Part shown: piece by piece, positions 60,894-64,000 of the stretch
Position numbering within the stretch: position 1 is the stretch's first letter
Layout of the letters: each line of letters starts with the position of its first letter
DNA from: an uncultured Phascolarctobacterium sp.
GTDB taxonomy: Bacteria; Bacillota; Negativicutes; Acidaminococcales; Acidaminococcaceae
Assembly (NCBI RefSeq): GCF_934190775.1
Contig: NZ_CAKPTG010000005.1
Location: forward strand, 1-64,000
DNA: 64,000 nt
Direction of reading: 5' to 3'
The notes under the pieces: model-generated
The model's input: the letters and a program-made list of their open reading frames with translations, nothing else
Told to the model about the DNA's origin: nothing
Database searches by the model: none
Program-made: the position numbers and the translations under genes

Positions 60894-61795
60894 GCCTGCT
60901 TCCCTCCTTTAGCAGTTAAAAAGTGGATGGCAAAGATGCAGGCAAGGGAGATGATAAACAGCAGCAACGCCATCGTCCACAAGGCAATGTTGTATTCACT
61001 GCCCTCCATTGCACCGCCCATATCTGCCGCAATCGCCGCCGTCAGATTGTTGGTCGGAGCAAGCAGCGAGCTCGGAAAGGCGCGCATCTTGCCGATAACC
61101 ATCGCTACAGCCAGCGCTTCGCCGAAGGCACGCGCCAGGCCCAGGATTACTGCCGTCATCAGACCGGTGGCTGCCGCAGGCACTACCACCTTGGCAATAG
61201 TCTGCCAACGCGTTGCGCCCAAGCCATAGGAAGCAGCGCGGTAGCTTTTAGGGATGCTGCGCAGTGCATCTGCTGCCAGACTGGTGATAGTCGGGAAAAT
61301 CATCACCGCCAGCACAATGCCTGCCGCCAGCACGGAAAAGCCGAAGCGCAGGTTAAAAATGTTTTTAATCAGCGGTACCAAAATTGTCAGGCCGATCCAG
61401 CCGTAAACTACGGAAGGAATGCCGACAAAAATTTCCACAGCCGGTTGGACAAAGCGCTTGCCCAGCTCCGGCGAAATCTCCGTCATAAAAATTGCGGTTG
61501 CCAGGCTGAACGGTGTAGCAATCGCCAGCGCCAACGCGCAGGTAATAACAGAACCGAAGATGAAGATGGCTGCGCCAACACTGCCGCCGCCCTCAGCACT
61601 GTCACTCGGCTCCCAATCTGCTGAAAAAAGAAACTCGCTGATGCTGTGATTATATGTAGTGAATGTGCCTAAGCCCTTGTAGCATAAAAAAGCACCAATA
61701 GCTATGGTCAAAACAATAAGCGCCAGACCGCAGCCGGTAATAATATATCGCCACAACGCATCCTGCCTATAAGCATTTGTTGTAACCTGTTGCAT
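60890..61795 (-). CDS. pstC: phosphate ABC transporter permease PstC
   Basis: A 301-residue inner-membrane permease. Six helices, VYGWIGLTILVPLI and ADALRSIPKSYRAASYGLGATRWQTI as the coupling loop, and GLARAFGEALAVAMVIGK are PstC traits. GAGGAG is eight bases before the ATG. It lies 253 bp from pstS, with a stem-loop in between. Confidence 0.96.
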   Translation of the reverse strand: MQQVTTNAYRQDALWRYIITGCGLALIVLTIAIGAFLCYKGLGTFTTYNHSISEFLFSADWEPSDSAEGGGSVGAAIFIFGSVITCALALAIATPFSLATAIFMTEISPELGKRFVQPAVEIFVGIPSVVYGWIGLTILVPLIKNIFNLRFGFSVLAAGIVLAVMIFPTITSLAADALRSIPKSYRAASYGLGATRWQTIAKVVVPAAATGLMTAVILGLARAFGEALAVAMVIGKMRAFPSSLLAPTNNLTAAIAADMGGAMEGSEYNIALWTMALLLFIISLACIFAIHFLTAKGGKQA

Positions 61796-61925
61796 AAACT
61801 ATTCTCCTCTGATGTAACTCGTGAATATATTTGTCTTTTTAAAGCTAAAGGCTATGCAAAGGCTCGCAGCTGATAACTTACCAGCTCCTGCCCGGCACAG
61901 CCTTGATCTTTATTCTAAAGGGGAT

Positions 61926-61976
61926 GAGAAGAGCGGTAAGACGCATCTCTTGGCGTATGCTGTCTTCCTGCTTCTC
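61926..61976 (-). other. stem-loop between pstS and pstC
   Basis: GAGAAG at one end and CTTCTC at the other, with inner AAGAC/GTCTT pairs, form an imperfect long hairpin without a T tract. Such hairpins after pstS are often RNA processing or stabilising sites giving more PstS than permease. Confidence 0.5.
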
Positions 61977-62048
61977 GTTTAGATGGAAGCGTAATAATTT
62001 TAATGACTCATGTTATGACGCAGATGTGTCCTTAGCCGAAGTCCGATG

Positions 62049-62930
62049 TTATCTCTTTACCTGCATCTTAGCAGTAACACCATAACCCTGTTTTTCAATT
62101 TCCTTACCATAATCAGCAGAGAGGATGAAGTCCAGGAATGCTTTTACAGCGCCGGTAGCTTCGCCTTTAGTATACATGTGCTCATAACCCCATACAGGAT
62201 ATTTGCCGTTGTAGGTGTTGTCCAGAGTAGGCTCTACACCGTCGATTGCTACGGTTGCAACGTCTTTGTTATTTACGAGGTAGGACAGGGCAACATAACC
62301 GATAGCGCCTTTGTTATCCTTTACGCTTTGCAGCAGAGTGCCGGAGTCATCAGTCTCCAGAGATTTGTTGGTTGCTTCTTTAGCACCGCCCAGAGCGAAC
62401 TCCTGGAAGAGAGCGCGGGTACCGCTGGTAGCAGGACGGGTAATCAGAACGATAGGCTCATCCGGACCGCCAACCTGTTTCCAGTTGGTTACCTTAGCGG
62501 TGAAGATGTCAGTCAGCTGAGCCTTGGTCAGGCTTTTTACTTTAGCTGCCAGGTCTTTGTTGATAACCGGAGCCATGGTAACTACGCAAACCTTGTGGTC
62601 TACAAGTCCTTTGGCAACTTCGGGTTTCAGCTTGCTTTCTGCCGGTACGTCAGAGTTACCGATGTTAACGCTGCCGTCTGCAACCTGTTTCAGACCGGTG
62701 CCGCTGCCGCCACCGTTAAGGGTGATGGAAACATCCGGGTTAATAGCTTTGAATTTGCTTGCTGCATCCTTTGCCAACGGCAGAAGTGCGGAAGAACCGC
62801 TGCCGGTTACACTGCCGGTAACCTTGCTGCCTGCTTTGTTATCAGCAGCCTTGTTATCACTGCCGCAGCCCAGAGCACCGAGTGCTACCATAGCTGCCAG
62901 ACCTAAACATGCGACTTTTTTCAATTTCAT
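62049..62930 (-). CDS. pstS: phosphate-binding lipoprotein PstS
   Basis: A 293-residue solute-binding protein. The lipobox LGALGC puts the lipid-modified cysteine at C22. The phosphate-binding SGSSALLPLAKDA, GGGSGTGLKQVADG, NSDVPAE and RPATSGTRALFQEF segments are present. It binds phosphate outside the inner membrane and passes it to PstCA. Preceded by AAGGAGG and, further upstream, by a four-repeat Pho box. Confidence 0.97.
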   Translation of the reverse strand: MKLKKVACLGLAAMVALGALGCGSDNKAADNKAGSKVTGSVTGSGSSALLPLAKDAASKFKAINPDVSITLNGGGSGTGLKQVADGSVNIGNSDVPAESKLKPEVAKGLVDHKVCVVTMAPVINKDLAAKVKSLTKAQLTDIFTAKVTNWKQVGGPDEPIVLITRPATSGTRALFQEFALGGAKEATNKSLETDDSGTLLQSVKDNKGAIGYVALSYLVNNKDVATVAIDGVEPTLDNTYNGKYPVWGYEHMYTKGEATGAVKAFLDFILSADYGKEIEKQGYGVTAKMQVKR

Positions 62931-63017
62931 AATATATTTCCTCCTTCAACCATCGTCTAAAAATTTATTTCCGATAAGGTCTGCGCCTTATCAGTAGGGT
63001 TCGTGGTTTATGATGCT

Positions 63018-63071
63018 AGTATAATATATCATTGTTAAGGAAGTATTATGCTGATGTTAAGAGCATGTTAA
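63018..63071 (-). promoter_or_regulatory. Pho box and promoter of pstS
   Basis: On the minus strand TTAACA (63066-63071), TTAACA (63055-63060), ATAATA (63044-63049) and TTAACA (63033-63038) are spaced exactly 11 bp apart, the arrangement bound by PhoP-type regulators (TT-A-C-A repeats with five-base gaps). A -10 such as TATTAT (63021-63026) or TATACT (63018-63023) follows. It marks the pst operon as phosphate-starvation inducible. Confidence 0.85.
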
Positions 63072-63089
63072 ATAGCAAAAAATGCGCAG

Positions 63090-63129
63090 AAAAAAGCACC
63101 TGCTTATAATTTTGCTGATAAACAGGTGC
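63090..63129 (-). terminator. Rho-independent terminator
   Basis: GCACCTGTTTAT and ATAAGCAGGTGC pair over 12 positions (one G-U) around a ten-base loop, followed by TTTTTTC on the minus strand, 45 bp after the nuclease-family gene stop. Confidence 0.85.
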
Positions 63130-63174
63130 CTGTACATACGATATTCTTTGTTTTTTAGGTACTACCCTTTTAGC

Positions 63175-64000
63175 TTACGCAGTTAGCTTGGAAGCCAGCT
63201 CGCGCACCTCTGCTTCTGTAAGCTTAGAGTGACGGACAGTGAACTCGATACTCATACCGTCAGCCAGTAAGCCTTGGGCAAGCTCTATTCTGTTTGCCTG
63301 CTCTTTTTCTTCAGCTTTTTTCGCTGCTTCTTTCGCCAATGCTTCAGCTTTTCTTGCGGCATATTCTTCAATTACGTCAGTCATTTTTTCTTCAACTGCC
63401 TTCGCTGCTGCTTCGGCCTTTCTTGCAGCATATTCCTCAATTACATCAGTCATTTTTTCTTCGCCCTCCTTGCTGTATTTCAAAAACTCCATGCGCTCGG
63501 CAAATTCATGATAATGCAGATTCTTTGGCTCTGTGCAATATAAATCCTGCATCAGTTTACCAAGCGCTGTATCATCTCGACGCTGGCTGTTGACATAGAT
63601 AATGCGCGAACCATCTTCAAAGCATTTCGCATTTTCATCGATTCTGCGCCTGATATTATACAGCGGCAAATTATCGTGCAAGACATCGTTTTCTGTGATA
63701 AAAATTACGTAGGTATCCGGCAGCTCTTCATAAAGCTTACCAGGCTGTAGGAAGTGAGTATCAAGAATACTACTGTAAAATCTGGCGCGTCTTGCAGGTG
63801 CGCCCTCATCGCTTCTTTGTACCTCTACGTTAAAATAACGTCCTTGGCTATCCTGCGCTAAAATATCCAGTTGCGAAGAATGTCCGTAGATGTTTTGAAT
63901 AAAGCTCTGTATTCTGACATTTCTCACCTTAATTTTATCATCTCCCAAGATAACACGCAAGAAAACCTGTGCTGCTTTTTTGTTGTCATCAAGCATAAAA
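63175..64000 (-). CDS. Rpn/PD-(D/E)XK nuclease family transposase (partial at window edge)
   Basis: At least 273 residues of a PDDEXK_2 (Rpn-like) protein. The nuclease core is SSQLDILAQDSQGRYFNVEVQR, where D44 and E58 with Gln at 60 give the D...ExQ form usual in this family (numbered from the ATG at 63996). The frame is open to base 64000 and family members have about 25 more N-terminal residues, so the true start is probably outside. The C-terminus has a 23-residue repeat in tandem (KMTDVIEEYAARKAEA), helical and charged. Rpn proteins promote recombination and are often found in multiple mobile copies. Confidence 0.8.
   Translation of the reverse strand, partial: FMLDDNKKAAQVFLRVILGDDKIKVRNVRIQSFIQNIYGHSSQLDILAQDSQGRYFNVEVQRSDEGAPARRARFYSSILDTHFLQPGKLYEELPDTYVIFITENDVLHDNLPLYNIRRRIDENAKCFEDGSRIIYVNSQRRDDTALGKLMQDLYCTEPKNLHYHEFAERMEFLKYSKEGEEKMTDVIEEYAARKAEAAAKAVEEKMTDVIEEYAARKAEALAKEAAKKAEEKEQANRIELAQGLLADGMSIEFTVRHSKLTEAEVRELASKLTA
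63325..63462 (-). repeat. 69-bp tandem repeat inside the Rpn-like gene
   Basis: Two 69-bp units encode EEKMTDVIEEYAARKAEA-AAKAV and EEKMTDVIEEYAARKAEA-LAKEA. The count of this coiled-coil segment can vary between relatives by slippage or unequal exchange. Confidence 0.8.

Overview
ORGANISM. The window mixes Gram-positive-type genes with outer-membrane export genes. On the Firmicute side are a split capsule tyrosine kinase (CpsC/CpsD-like) with a PHP-type CpsB phosphatase, YlbF, YhaM, YqeG, the TrmK-Nif3 pair, and a PhoP-type Pho box of four hexamers spaced 11 bp apart. On the diderm side are a complete autotransporter whose barrel ends in Phe and a Wza-like export protein. This combination points to a diderm Firmicute of the class Negativicutes; Phascolarctobacterium or a relative is my best guess and is not proven here. 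All genes are on the minus strand except the autotransporter. I found no rRNA, tRNA, CRISPR array or complete insertion sequence.

LAYOUT. 1-1564: the end of a restriction-modification-like locus (N6-adenine methyltransferase plus a GHKL ATPase cut by the window edge). 1991-27545: a capsule/exopolysaccharide locus transcribed right to left. It starts with CpsB phosphatase, Wza, Wzz and CpsD kinase. Next come a CapD/PglF dehydratase, a NeuD-like acetyltransferase, a PIG-L deacetylase, a PglC-like initiating transferase, a PLP decarboxylase-fold enzyme and an ATP-grasp ligase. Then come glycosyltransferases, acyltransferases, an EpsG-like polymerase and a Wzx flippase. It ends with a NeuD-like protein and the three-enzyme UDP-L-FucNAc module CapE-CapF-CapG. 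The centre (about 6.2-20.5 kb) is visibly AT-richer than the flanks, as expected of exchanged serotype genes. An accessory patch of four non-polysaccharide genes (6239-8938) sits inside the locus. 27546-28562: a repeat-rich intergenic region. 28563-38610: two AAA-ATPase-like/DUF1703-type genes (one lacking its nuclease end), a small DnaA-domain-I-like protein, the autotransporter and alaS. 38729-46849: a six-gene operon built around an ECF-type importer whose S component is fused to a large extracytoplasmic domain, with a FecE-like ATPase, a membrane-anchored beta-propeller and an ABC exporter. 47053-48270: a ferredoxin-nitroreductase operon. 48567-52534: murB-ylbF, a VanX-like dipeptidase, a nitrilase-family amidase and YqeG. 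52531-54780: an OmpR/PhoB-type two-component system. 54997-58140: a SprT-like peptidase, YhaM, Nif3 and TrmK. 58408-62930: pstSCAB-phoU, headed by the Pho box. 63175-64000: a PD-(D/E)XK transposase-family gene cut by the right edge.

HOW IT WORKS TOGETHER. The capsule locus reads as a Wzx/Wzy pathway. PglC primes undecaprenyl phosphate, glycosyltransferases extend the repeat, Wzx flips it, the EpsG-like protein polymerises it, and Wzz/CpsD/CpsB control length through tyrosine phosphorylation while Wza bridges the periplasm. The PIG-L, ATP-grasp and PLP trio suggests that a sugar amine is deacetylated and then acylated with an amino acid. The pst cluster is a standard high-affinity phosphate importer; the nearby histidine kinase/response regulator is a plausible but unproven PhoR/PhoP.

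MOST NOTABLE. (1) Two intergenic copies (28246-28435 and 49925-50159) of a structured element share nested inverted repeats that have changed in a compensatory way, which indicates selection on base pairing. (2) The ECF operon with an S-component/ectodomain fusion and propeller partner. (3) The possible amino-acyl glycan decoration cassette. (4) A degenerate PD-(D/E)XK gene and HEVGH-containing membrane pair inside the capsule locus. (5) Strong promoters with overlapping palindromes at the nitroreductase and ECF operons.
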